This document shows positions 1-10,800 of a stretch of 64,000 nucleotides of DNA, piece by piece. A program made the position numbers and the translations under genes. The notes beneath the pieces are model-generated. The model was not told the DNA's origin and searched no databases. It was given only the letters and a program-made list of their open reading frames with translations. How positions within the stretch are numbered: the first letter of the stretch is position 1; the number at the start of each line of letters is the position of its first letter. Source of the DNA: Cololabis saira (taxonomy: Eukaryota; Chordata; Actinopteri; Beloniformes; Belonidae); the NCBI RefSeq assembly GCF_033807715.1, contig NC_084596.1, positions 31,442,879 through 31,506,878 on the forward strand. The letters run 5' to 3'.

Positions 1-436
1 CGGCTCAGTGTCACATCAGTGTCCTAGGGGACCGGATCCCACGTCACCCCTCTATGAGTTCACTGGAGTATCAGTGTAGAAATCAAAGCGTTGCTATATA
101 TACAGAGTGAAAATGTCACTTCAAAATGTGTTTGTGTGAATAAGTAAATGAGAAAACGCTTTGTAGGACCTGGATGAGGTTTAGAAAAAAGGTACCATGT
201 AAGTCTAAGGCTAATTCATCTTACAAAACAATCATCTACATTTACTGTAACTGATTTGTCAATATGTAATGAAACCCTGGCTACTCCAACATCCACAGAT
301 CACATGAAAATCTGTCATGAAGCAGAAGCCGAGGCCTGCTGTTGAGACACCGTGGCTCAGGCTGTGCTATCTCGCACGCATTAATGTCGGCCATGCTGTG
401 CCACAGTGAGCGACTTCTCAGCAGGAGAAGACCTAC
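1..436. other. rgs20 intron (partial)
   Basis: This is the intron downstream of the rgs20 exon on the minus strand. I searched it by eye for the next rgs20 exon (the part leading into the RGS domain) and did not find it. I see no repeat or other feature. Confidence 0.6.
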
Positions 437-603
437 CAGGAACAGCTACAGCAGCAGCACCAGCAGAAGCAACATGCATTGGAGCCCCGTGGGTTGGCCT
501 GGCCCGGCTGGTCCTGCTGGGTCGGTGCCGTTCCCCCCGCTGCCGACTCCTGCTGCACCGACATCTGCCTCTTTCGCATCTCCATCCGTTCTGATCCCAT
601 GGG
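437..603 (-). CDS. rgs20: rgs20 exon: start of short (RGSZ1-type) isoform, partial gene
   Basis: This exon encodes the N-terminus of regulator of G-protein signalling 20, a GTPase-activating protein of the RZ subfamily acting on Gi/Gz alpha subunits at membranes. Read on the minus strand, ATG at 600-598 opens MGSERMEMRKRQM, then a Gln/Gly/Pro-rich linker, then the cysteine string NACCFCWCCCCSCS at residues 41-54. This string is the palmitoylation region typical of RGS17/19/20. The frame stops at the splice donor (GT at 436-435) after two bases of a Cys codon. Upstream of the ATG there is a pyrimidine-rich acceptor ending in AG at 605-604. The exon can therefore also be joined in frame (CCC ATG) to an upstream exon, as in long mammalian isoforms. 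The RGS domain exons are not in the window and should lie to the left. Identification is firm from the near-identity to the remembered mammalian N-terminus; which isoforms exist here is inferred. Confidence 0.93.
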
Positions 604-3600
604 CTACAGACACAGAAGAGGGAGGCAATGAGTTTATCGTGTTGATGTCAGGAATTGTATGTAACTGAGATTTTATCCTGCAAGAAAAGCTCTTGGCCTG
701 CAATGCATTAGCGTGATAGAAATCAGCGCTAGTGTAATGAGTGTAGAAAGGGCAGCATTAGGTGAGCTGTAATGCTGCTGTAGTGCTGATAGTAGAGGTG
801 ATGGCAGTGTGAAATCCCAACTATTAATCCATTTTTTTGTCACCAGAAAAAAATACCCATAATCAAATTAATTTAAATTAAATTCAGCACTGACACCTGT
901 TTGTTATATGAGCAGTGTACCTGATGCTTCCAGGCCAAAGTGTGCTGGCATGCCCAGAGCTCACACTGTAAAGGAATGCTGTTCTCTCTGATACGAGAAA
1001 AAATTTAATAATTTATGGAAGAATAATTTGCATATTTTGTTTCCCATGCTGTGCAAAACATCCACCTGCTTCGGACATTTCAATCCTTCTTACAAAATGA
1101 TTGGAGGCATCAATACCCTTGATCTAAAACTTAAAATATCCCATCTGTAAGAAAATAAATGTGTTTAACACTGCACACTGAACTAAAAGTGAAGGGGGAA
1201 ATTAAACACACTTATAGATAATGTAATTACTTGCCTGTTTAGAATGTGAATCAGTCAAGCATCAGTTCGTCATGAACCCCCCCTTCCCCTAGGTACATTT
1301 ATTGTGCAGCTGATATGAGGAGTTACCCTGTCATAATTATGAGTATGGGTCTCTGGCTTATTCATCAGAATCCCCTCGGATTGTAGGCCCATAGACAGAA
1401 AGGCTCTGCTCACAGAATGACTTCTTGTCTGATTCCAACAAATGTGTCATCACCAGGTCAGACACTGCCAAATCCTGTCAGATCATTTATGTAACATCAA
1501 ACATCATCTGGCCACTACCTAACACAAAACACGATAATTAAAATTTAAAAAAAAAAAAAAAATGTCTGAAGATCTGGTGTGTGAGCTGGAAGGGCGCTGC
1601 AGGCGCAGCTTGCAAGTCTATTACCGCATCACCGCTCTGTCCCATTCTTTCAATGTATACAATACCATTTGGTCATTTCTAAGATGGATCCGTGGTATCA
1701 ATGAAATTCCGGGCTGGTATCAGATGCAGTTTTGGTGCATCTTGCAAAAAAACGGCATATTTTACGTGTCAGGCGTCGGGTACTTTAAAGCTGACACAAT
1801 TGTGGGGAGTGATGGTTTGTCTCAGCAGCTATAGACGGTGAAATGGGGAGGTGGGGGTGTTGTTTCACTGAAGGAAAAACATAATAATGATAAGACCAGC
1901 TAAAGCACTGCTCTTCCTACAGTCTTGCAGCTGCACGAATGTGAAGGACACTGGGATTAAATGGCTTCTGGGCGATTTAACGACGAAACCGACGCATTTG
2001 TAAAGGCTGATTTATGGTTCCGCGTTACACCAACGCAGAGTACGGCGTAGGGTACGCAGAGACTCGCACGGTACCTTGCGCGTCGCCGCGTACACTACGC
2101 CGTAACCCTACGGCGTGGGTTCTGCGTCGATTTAACGCAGAACCATAATTCAGCCTTAAGTCGCACAACACATCAGTGGAAAGTGACATCTTGAAGAACC
2201 GTAGAGCTTCACCGCCCTGGACGATGAACCGAAAAGACACAGCCTAGATTTGTTTAAAAAAAAAAAAAAAAAAGGAAAAAAAAGCCTACAGTAGGCTGCA
2301 GCTACACAGTGAAATGCCATGAAAAATACAGAGAAACTACCTCAAATGCTCCACTCGTGAAATAATCGTTCAAATATAATCGGTTTGTTAACAGTACTTA
2401 CAATTTCACCATGTATGCACAGCGAGAAGAGGTAATTCTTTGCCTTGATTACATCCGATGGAACATAAGGCTTTTTTTTTCCTCTGACCGGCTGCTTCAA
2501 GTCAGTACGCATGCGTCTTCTGTCTACTCGTAGTAGCCCTGCAAAGAGCGTAAACCCCGACTGTATGGCACAGGTTTACCCTCCCGCGTGTTTCAGATAG
2601 TCTATGCCTGGGTGATTATGCAAACAATAGCTCAATTGGATCAATTGCTTGTAAAAAAAAAAAGGTGGCAGATAGAAAATGGAGTCTAATTTTTGGTGCA
2701 AAAACCTCTGTATGAAGTCGCTGTCCGTGGTGCTGAAACAGTGAGCGCCTGATGGAGTGCAGCGCTGCATTTAGATAAACACTGACTGACACTGGCTGTC
2801 AATGCTATATAGATTGGAAAATAAATAAATTTTCAACTGAGTTTTAAGTATTATATAATATGTAGTAATTGTCTACTGTAATTTGTTTTTTAATTGTGTG
2901 ACTTGAAATTGAAAGGTTAACCAATGGAGCAACATTTGCCATATAGGTTGCCTCTGTTGCATTGCTTCTTCCCATATAACAGCACTATAAACCAATATAA
3001 ATCCATACAAATAAAAAAAAACATGAATTCTGTTTCTGACTTTATTTCCTGCCTCTTTTAGAAACACAATATAACAGTGTTCCAGTTTGCCATTTGAAAT
3101 CACAGTACAAGACTAAAAGTGGTGATAAAAGCAGAAGACAACACTGCCATCTGAAGGTAGCTGCAACTACAGCACCAAAAAGATGATCTATGGGAACATG
3201 CAATAAAGGTAACATGACTGATACTGTCTTGGTTTACATTTTACATTTGACGAGCTACAGAAAGGGTTTCAAAGTGTTCCTTTTAATACAACCCTTATCC
3301 ATGTTAAATATTTGTATGGGTTCATTCATATAGGGACAATTTGAAACAGAATAAAATCAAAATCAGATATGACATGCATTTTCACCCAGATCTTTGGATG
3401 CATCCATTGTATTTTTTAATATTTCACTCTTAGAATGCACATCATGCCTCACATTGTATAATCACCAGATGGCAGTCTGCACTCAGTACCTGCCAATTCA
3501 GCAAAACTTCACACTGACACACGTTTTCGGTATACTAAATTTACACCATTGCATTCATGCTGATACATTTCGGAGCCACATAGTCAGTCAAGATGCCGTC

Positions 3601-6572
3601 TGATACCATCAAATGGAATCTGATCAGTTCCACATTAGAGTGGAACCACAAAATGTGAGTGTGGATACTCAATAGATATCTATGCTTTCACAGCGTGGAC
3701 TGAACTGGTATTCCTCTATGGCAGAACCACAAATGAAATAAGCATTCATTTATTCTGTTAACTTGTAAAAACTGAGGAAAGCATGGATTTGCTTCCTTTT
3801 CAAATTATAATTGGTTACCTCAACGGCTTAAATGAGGACTTTCCAGAAGATACACACATCTTTGTTCCCCCCAAGGTATAAAGATGCAAATCCCCCCCCC
3901 CCCAGCACTTCATTTACCACCTCCCCTTATACTAATGTTATGTAACACAGTCCCACAAATAGGCCTATGAGATTAATACAAACACACACAAATGGTGGAT
4001 GATACTTGTCCTGTTCTGATTTGAGAAGGACATGTTTTTTCCTCTGAGGGCCCAGTGTGAAGTGGAGGTGGGAGTATGTCTGAACACACGAGGTCACAAG
4101 GATGAAAGACAAATGAGCCATGTGATATGATAAAAAGTCTCTTCAGGATGTTATTAGGGTATTCAAATAACTTCAGCAGTATAAAGGAAGAGAGAATCAA
4201 CTTTATATCAAGTCAACTTTGCATTCAGTTCAACATGCAGAGAGGGACTAGTGACAGAGCTGTTACCACGTCAACACATCAAGACATTGTGTATGGCATG
4301 TGTACATACTTTAAAGGTGAATGCTGTAGGCCAAAAGGATGAACACATACTAAAGGCAGTATCCTTTTCTTTCTTGCCATTATTGCTCTGCTCATTAATT
4401 TTTACTTTTCCTTAAAGTAAACTGATCAAGTTTTTATTTGTACTATAAATCTGCAGAGATTTACATTTTAGAGTCTTTCAGGACTCTTTTTTTTCAGCTT
4501 GGCACCAAATCTGCTGTGATTCGATAACTTAGATTGCACTAAAAATGTGGCTATAAGTTGAATATGTAAAGATTTTCAGAGCATGAATAAATATATTAGT
4601 ATAAAATAGATTCACTTAAGTATAAATTAGAATAAGATTAAACAGAGATTGAACACAAAAAGGAAAAAGACAATAATCAAATGACTCAGCAATTTAAAAA
4701 TAAGAATAACTTGTGATGCATGGAATTGGGTTACGGGTAAATATGTGACTATGACACGTCTGTCATCTCTTGCTCATTCAATTTGGTAGCTGAGTGATGT
4801 CCTTCCCCATCTCATTCCTAATGTGTTATAACAACTTGTAATATTCACTTGGTAAAATGTCAGAATGTTTTGTTGTTGCACAAACAGCAGTGTTTCTCTG
4901 TCCACTGTAGAGGGGAGAAAGATTTGAGATAAAAATTGATGACCTGGACTACAAAGGTGAAGTGGGAACATTTGTGACAAATCATGAAATAACCACAAAA
5001 TGTCATTTGCGATGACATAAAGAAATAAAATGTATAACTGCTGTATGTGCCTTAAAATTGCCCCATCGGGAATATTTTTTTAAATTAAAAATAAAAATTG
5101 TTGAATTGAATTGTATTGACTTAATCTGCATGATATTAAAAACTCACGTGTCAATGATTATCAGTATGAAAGGTGAACTGACATGTTAGTGTATTCAGTC
5201 ATTCTTATTCTAAAATAAAGATACACTAGGACAAAGAAACAAGGTGTCTGAACATTTAAATTGAATATGTATGGGCTGAACCTAGCACAGGATATTTGTT
5301 GCTCCTTTATATAAAATTCTGTCGGGCTGGCTCTCAGGTTATTGCACCGGTCAGGATGAGACAACAAACAACAAACTCATGCTTAATGCAGACAAAAATC
5401 AAAGTGAATAGAGGTGTAATTTGATTGAAGAGGTGGAAGCACTTCTCAAGACTGCAGAGCCTTTGTTAGAATGATCAAGAATATGTGCAGCTTTCCCACT
5501 GTTGCATGTCTGGTAGGAAAAAGGCCCTTATTGATTTGGACCTTGAAACTTACTTTAAAACTTTAGATGTTAAGGTAGACTCTAGGGAGTGTTTTCATAA
5601 CTTTTTCCCTCCCTGGTCACACCTTTATTGCATTTAAGCAAGTATTACTTTCATTCATGTTAAATTTAGTTTGTTTTTTTAATGGGAAATAGTTTGATTG
5701 TAATTGGGGAAAAAAAGCCTTACTCCCGCTCCAAAATATCTGCCTAGATAGCTTTGTGTAACATTTGCTGAGGACTTGAATGGACTACTCTCGTGCTCTG
5801 ACCTCTCAATCAGTAATTGGAAGTGGCTCTTATGGCATCATGGCTTTCTAACAATCCTTTCCTGTCTTTCAAAGAACCATCAGAAATCTTTATTTTACCA
5901 TTTGCCAGGAACATTTCTCTTTGCAAATTCAAAACAAAATCACACTGTTAGCCCTCATATTTACTTAATGCTCAAATTTAGTTTCATTACATGGTGTTTA
6001 TGTCAGTTGTTATGCATCTGACTTGACAGTGTACCTAGATTTAGAATTCTAATAACTTGTAACACACTATTTCAAGGCACACTATCTTGTTCTTTTAATC
6101 TCCTTAAGCTTCCTTCAGACTGAAGTACTTCCCTAAATAGAGGTTTGGTGTGAAGCAAAAAAAACCTGCAGCTCAGACAAGAGCAATCTATCTGAAGTAA
6201 AAATTATAACAAACTACAGTTTCAAGGATGATCCTTAACATAAAAACACAGACGTTAAGAAAACAGTGTTGCAGGATCTATTACTACACTGATGTTGACT
6301 CTCTTAATTAGAAATTAACCATTTTCACAGAACACTTTCAACAATGGACTTGTGTCACTATGTATGTTTATTTTTTGATGTTTTCATTTTGTAACTGCAT
6401 ATCAATCCATCTTTGCTTGAAATATGTCTTAGGAAAACTCAGTTAACTGTCATACTTTTGTAATTCATTTGGCTGGAAAAATTACTATATTTGTGCCATA
6501 AATATTTGCCCCAAAAGTTATAGTAATTGAAAAATAACAAGTCTGAATGAGAGAACAATAACAAGTCCATAC
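604..6572. other. rgs20 intron or upstream DNA, mostly featureless
   Basis: AT-rich non-coding DNA upstream (minus-strand sense) of the rgs20 exon. Apart from A-tracts near 1547 and 2256 and the palindromic MITE at 2004-2156, I see no exon or recognisable element. The short open frames here have no codon bias, no splice context and no family resemblance. Confidence 0.5.
2001..2159. mobile_element. palindromic MITE with TAA target duplication
   Basis: The element proper is 2004-2156. It starts AGGCTGATTTATGGTTC and ends with the inverted counterpart (AACCATAATTCAGCCT), so the whole unit is nearly palindromic with a GC-rich centre of ACGC/GCGT motifs. It is flanked by TAA at 2001-2003 and 2157-2159. 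A 3-bp TWA duplication is the hallmark of PIF/Harbinger transposition. Related copies lie at 35914-36053 and 41330-41427, and half copies lie at 48411 and 50346. It has no coding capacity. Confidence 0.8.
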
Positions 6573-6761
6573 CTCAAGGCACACCATATCCCGTTCCTCT
6601 GTGTCCGGGTCATTGCAGTTGACCTGGTACCCTACGCTGTGCCGGCAGGCCCGGATCAGTCCATGTATCCACTGCCACATCAGGGTCCTGGTGCGTTTTA
6701 ACCTCCGGAGCACAGTCGTGGGCCTGATCTCCCACTGCTTCACCGCACTAGCACACGGCAT
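6573..6761 (-). CDS. candidate 63-codon coding exon, possibly alternative first exon of rgs20
   Basis: Read on the minus strand, ATG at 6761-6759 opens 63 codons that end exactly at a donor-like GAG|GTATGG (GT at 6572-6571). The product begins MPCASAVKQWEIRP, has a basic stretch (VLRRLKRTRTLMWQWIHGL) and an acidic tail ending DMVCLE. The stretch is GC-richer than its surroundings. It ends in phase 0, so splicing to the rgs20 exon acceptor at 603 would continue in frame (...CLE-P-MGSERM). Its position, divergent from atp6v1h, is where the 5' end of a long rgs20 isoform would be expected. I do not recognise the protein sequence, and it does not resemble the human long-isoform N-terminus I remember. 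It could be a lineage-specific exon or a chance open frame. Confidence 0.42.
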
Positions 6762-7365
6762 GCTCCAACCATGAGGCCTCACTCGCCACGTGAGGCCCAG
6801 GTCTGCTTGACATCATAAGAAATCCACGCTTCCCGCTTGCTTGCTTTATCTTTTTCCAGCGTCTGTTCTGAAGCACATTGTGACAGAGCGATGAAGAGGG
6901 TTGAAAAAGCATCAGTGACCCTGACGGAGCAACGAGTGTTTACAACGAAGAGGGCAGGAGGGGATTAGGAAAATGTTCCCACTGGTTGCAATCCTGATTC
7001 CTCTGTGCTTTACTGCGTCTCACCAGCTTATGCCAGATTAAGCCTGGAGGTCTTCCTGTCTGAACCAGCTAGACAGAGGGAGACCAGTGAAAGGTGTGGT
7101 ATTATTTTTGATTGTAAATATTTTGTATTTAATTTGCTTGAATTAGAAATTATTTAAAAGTGTTGGTAAATTGATATTTCAGAAAGACTAATAAAGAGCT
7201 ACAATGAAAATGTGTTAGCTTTAAAATACTAACAATTAGGGACAAACTATGGTGCCATTCTGTTTTATGGAAGAGCAAAATGTCTGTTCTTTAACAGCAA
7301 GGCCATTGAATATTCAATGGATGTCCATCTGTCTACTTTGATTTACCTGCTTCATGCCATTCAGC

Positions 7366-7530
7366 GACACAGGATGTTGTAACCTATCCCAGCTGTTGTC
7401 AATCAAGAAGTGTGTTGCACCTTAGACAGGTTGCCAATCCATCACCAGTTCACACAGAGAAAAAACAAGACAAACATCTGTGCACGCTCACATTCAATTT
7501 TAGTTACCAATGATGACTAAAAGCATCAAG
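7366..7530 (-). repeat. degenerate SINE-like interspersed repeat, reverse orientation
   Basis: Read on the minus strand this resembles the tail of a very common fish interspersed repeat: a block suggesting 'cacactcacattc', then a 'gatggattggcaacctgtc'-like block, then 'agctgggataggtt'-like sequence. It is heavily diverged. The neighbouring copy at 7598-7800 is in the opposite orientation. The family is recognised from memory only. Confidence 0.45.
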
Positions 7531-7597
7531 AACCAGCAAAGTTCCAAAGTAATTTCCAGAATCACATTTTTTACAAGCCATTCAAATGATCATTGCT

Positions 7598-7800
7598 TTC
7601 TTTGTTCTTTCCACTGGTTGTGTGGAGTTTCTCCAGGTACTCCAGCTTTCTCTCACAAGTATATTGATGATTCCAAATAGGAGTGAGTGGATTGTCTCTA
7701 AGTGACCCAGGAATGGACTGGTGACCTGTTCTAGCATTTCTTGCCTTTTGCCCATAAAGAGCTGAGACAGGTTCCAGCAGAACCCTTTGTCCCTTAACAA
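7598..7800 (+). repeat. degenerate SINE-like interspersed repeat, forward orientation
   Basis: It contains the ordered blocks 'ggttgtgtggagttt', 'gtactccagctttctct', 'ggaatggactggtgacctgt' and 'gagacaggttccagcagaac'. These match in order the repeat at 53163-53412 and the reverse copy at 7366-7530. It is diverged and non-coding. Confidence 0.5.
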
Positions 7801-8989
7801 GAAAAAACAGGAAAACATCATGGATTGATAGTTGTCTGAATATGTAGTGAGGATTGTTATACCCTATAGTGCACTCAGTGTATTGTGCAATGCATGAAAA
7901 GTAGTATACACCCTACACTGTCACTACGTAAGGTGGCAACGATTTATCGCTTTTTAACAGTGACAGCAAAGATGCAATTAGCAGTGCTGTCCAAAAGTCT
8001 ATTCTGCTGTGGAGTTAATTTCCTAAGTCCCTACACAGACCTCCCCGACATAATGACTGGGAAGTATTCCGCTTCATGGTGAGTGGGGGGTGATTTTGGA
8101 CAGAACAATTTTTACAACATTGCATGACAAATCTGTTACATCTTTTGCATACAACAGCGATGATACAAGAAAAGCACAGGAAAAATAATAATAAATAATA
8201 ATAGTAGTAGTAATAGTGTCTGAAAGTTTATTCTGCTAATGAGTTCACTTCATAGCCCCTTACTTAGAGTAGAAACAAGTGCCAACAACAAAGATTGCAG
8301 TTTCTCGACAGCCTGCCGGGGGCTGGCTCTAAAAGAGCATGAGTCTCTATTGACTTCCATGTTAAAATGTCAAAATCTACAGAAGAAATAAACATTCACA
8401 AAAAAAATGGTTTTGGTGTCCATAGTTAAGAGCTCACATCCATTACAGCTCTTAGGGAAGGTGGATTTTGTTGAACCAAGTCAGGTGAATTTATGTAAAG
8501 CAATAAATAAATATTTATTAAATTGGGTGTAGACGTTTGATTGGCAGCCAGCTTAGCCAATAGCTGGCCATCATCACTTATTGATAAGTAAAAGTAAAAG
8601 ATGCTTCAAAATCACTCTTCAGAAAACCTATGGGTGACATCACGGATAGTGCATCTAGTAATATTTACAATCTATGAGTAGAACTCCCCAAGTAACCCTG
8701 GAGTAAGGTGCTATATAGTGAATCAGGGTTATTTTGGATACAGTCTTTAATTGATTTTGCAGACAGCAGGGACAGTAGACAGCTTGGGCTGGATAATGTT
8801 TCCTCTAAAGAAATAATCAAATATTTCTTCCAATGAATTCAAAACTGATATTGTAACATTAATAAATATTTATTAAAAATAGATAATGAGGTTAGAGAAT
8901 GGGAAGATAAAGACATGGCTCAGAGGCTGAATTTCTAATTTATTTAGCAAAAACAAAAGCTTGTTTTTAAGACATTCAAGGCCTGTTTA

Positions 8990-9120
8990 AAATAGGTATT
9001 AGATGCCATAATAGGTCCCCTTTAAATCTGGGTACAGTGAGCGAAACAACCGGAGTCAAATTCCCTGTCTGGCATGTTCAAACTTGGCCAGTAAACCTGA
9101 TTCTGATTCTGATTCTGATC
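8990..9120 (+). repeat. LINE-type 3' tail with GATTCT repeats
   Basis: A short sequence ends in 'aaacctgattctgattctg', a simple hexamer tail like those terminating several fish non-LTR retrotransposons. Only the 3' end is present; no open frame precedes it. Confidence 0.35.
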
Positions 9121-9205
9121 TTCAACAAGTTGTTCAAAACCCATCAGTAGTCTTACGTATTTATTGTTTTGTACTCGTTCACTTCAACAAATTGCTTTCC
9201 ACTCA

Positions 9206-9922
9206 TGTGGGAGCAGAGGTGTCAAGTAACGAAGTACAAATACTTCGTTACCTTACTTAAGTAGAAATTTTGGTTATCTATAGGCTACTTCACTGGAGTA
9301 ATTATTTTTCAGACGACTTTTTACTTTTACTCCTTACATTTTCACGCAATTATCTGTACTTTTTACTCCTTACACTTTAAAAACGGCCTTGTTACTCTAT
9401 TTCATTTCGGCCTTTAAAAAAAAACTATCCAGTTAAATTGCTCCATCCGGATAGAGTGAATTTGGTTGTGGTTGTGGCTCAGATGTTCTTGTCCAGTTTT
9501 GTTCTTACATCCGTTCCCTCAGATTCCTGCAACTAAACTTGGATGTACATTCCAATAAAGGTTAGGATAAATGATAACATGCCTCTGAAGTTTGACTTTT
9601 TCACCATTACAATACTTATAGGCAACTAGTCATCATATCGTCTGCTCTCTGAAACACATGTTAATGCTCAATAGTACACATATATGGTTCTTTAATATAT
9701 TTGCATTATACTAAGATGCATTCATTTTCAATGGCTTTTTTCCCCCTGACATTACTTTTACTTTTATACTTTAAGTAGTTTTGAAACCAGTACTTTTATA
9801 CTTTTGCTTGAGTAAAAAACTTGAGTTGATACTTCAACTTCACAGGAGTATTTTTAAACTCTAGTATCTATACTTCTACCTGAGTAATGAATGTGAATAC
9901 TTTTGACACCTCTGTGTGGGCC
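9206..9922. mobile_element. hAT-like MITE just upstream of the atp6v1h promoter
   Basis: The element is 9214-9914. It begins CAGAGGTGTCAAGTAACG and ends GAATACTTTTGACACCTCTG, giving a clear terminal inverted repeat with the CAG start usual in hAT elements. The interior is rich in AGTACTT/TACTTTTAC motifs typical of an abundant fish MITE. The flanking octamers TGTGGGAG and TGTGGGCC agree at six of eight positions, compatible with an old 8-bp target duplication. It has no coding capacity. It ends about 40 bases before the first promoter E-box of atp6v1h. Confidence 0.75.
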
Positions 9923-9954
9923 TCCCTTGTTGAATGTAGCAGCAGGGCTCCGCT

Positions 9955-9995
9955 CATGTGCTGAGGATCACGTGACCGGCTGACTGTCACATGAC
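9955..9995 (+). promoter_or_regulatory. E-box cluster of CLEAR/TFEB type in atp6v1h promoter
   Basis: Three E-boxes lie within about 90 bases upstream of the first splice donor: CATGTG at 9955-9960, TCACGTGACC at 9968-9977 and GTCACATGAC at 9986-9995. The CLEAR consensus bound by TFEB/TFE3/MITF is GTCACGTGAC. The second site matches it except for the first base, and the third differs at one base. V-ATPase subunit genes are established members of the lysosomal CLEAR network, so this placement is expected. Binding itself is inferred. Confidence 0.75.
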
Positions 9996-10043
9996 CGCTC
10001 CGCCGCTGTTGTATTCTGTCAGCTGTTCCTTTACTACAGCTGG
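9996..10043 (+). other. atp6v1h: atp6v1h exon 1, 5' untranslated (start approximate)
   Basis: A GC-rich stretch after the E-boxes ends at a strong donor, CTGG|GTAAGAAC (GT at 10044-10045). No ATG of the H-subunit frame is here, so the exon is untranslated. The transcription start cannot be placed precisely from sequence; I set it just after the last E-box. Confidence 0.6.
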
Positions 10044-10649
10044 GTAAGAACCTCAACATCAATTATATTTATCTCTCGGGTCTGTCATCAAAATGTACTA
10101 ATCTAGCCGTCAATACCTGATATTTCACGTGCCATTTTGACAACTTAAAGACGCCTCGGAAGCTAAATCAGCAGCTTTACTGTCGATTAGCATCCTTAGC
10201 ATTTTGGTACCGACAGTGATGTTGTTCGTGTCGCTTATACGCTCAAATACGCCGTTTTTTGGTTTGTTAAAGTTGTATTCGGCCACGGTCTACATGCAGC
10301 TTGTTGTCACATGCTGTGTCCTGTGTTACTCCGTGGGGAAGACTCGTATCTAGTCGTGACATTGGGTGAAGCTAGTCGGCTAGCGTGACCTGCTGCTAGC
10401 TGTGGTTGCTGTTTGTTAATGGGGAAAAGAAGCAGAAAACTTAAAAAGTTGACGTTAAAGTACATTTTAGGTAATGCTATTTTGTTGTTCTGAAGTGTCT
10501 TTACATAACCTGGATGTGCTTTCAGCCTGGTTGACTGTGAAGCTAACATTACATCAGTATTTCCAATAATAATAGTGTGAAAACAAGGATCAAACCTGCC
10601 ACATTTCCTCACGACTCACTGGACTGAAGTTGAGTCTCTTTTTTTCCAG

Positions 10650-10800
10650 GTGGTGTCTTTTTTTTCATAGATAAAGGCTTGGACATAGAGAGGAGGATGG
10701 ATATCCGCGGGGCCGTGGACGCTGCAGTCCCCACCAACATCATCGCTGCGAAGGCAGCTGAGGTTCGGGCCAATCTGGTCAACTGGCAGTCCTACCTGCA
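10650..10800 (+). CDS. atp6v1h: atp6v1h exon 2 (start codon; residues 1-35)
   Basis: Coding begins at ATG 10697 and runs to the donor at 10801 (CTGCA|GTAAGT), ending two bases into Gln35. It encodes [14 protein letters not shown] through NWQSYLQ. Two acceptors are possible upstream of the ATG: TTTTTCCAG ending at 10649 and TTTTTCATAG ending at 10670. The choice alters only the 5' untranslated region. Confidence 0.95.

Larger units (their letters stand above)
6762..9213. other. intergenic region between rgs20 and atp6v1h
   Basis: Non-coding DNA between the two divergent genes. It contains two degenerate SINE-like copies (7366-7530 and 7598-7800) and a LINE-type tail with repeated GATTCT units (about 8990-9120). 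Otherwise I see nothing. Confidence 0.5.

Noticed and set aside
342..668. Plus-strand 108-codon frame over the rgs20 exon
   Set aside because: Antisense shadow of the minus-strand rgs20 exon, which has the conserved protein and splice sites.
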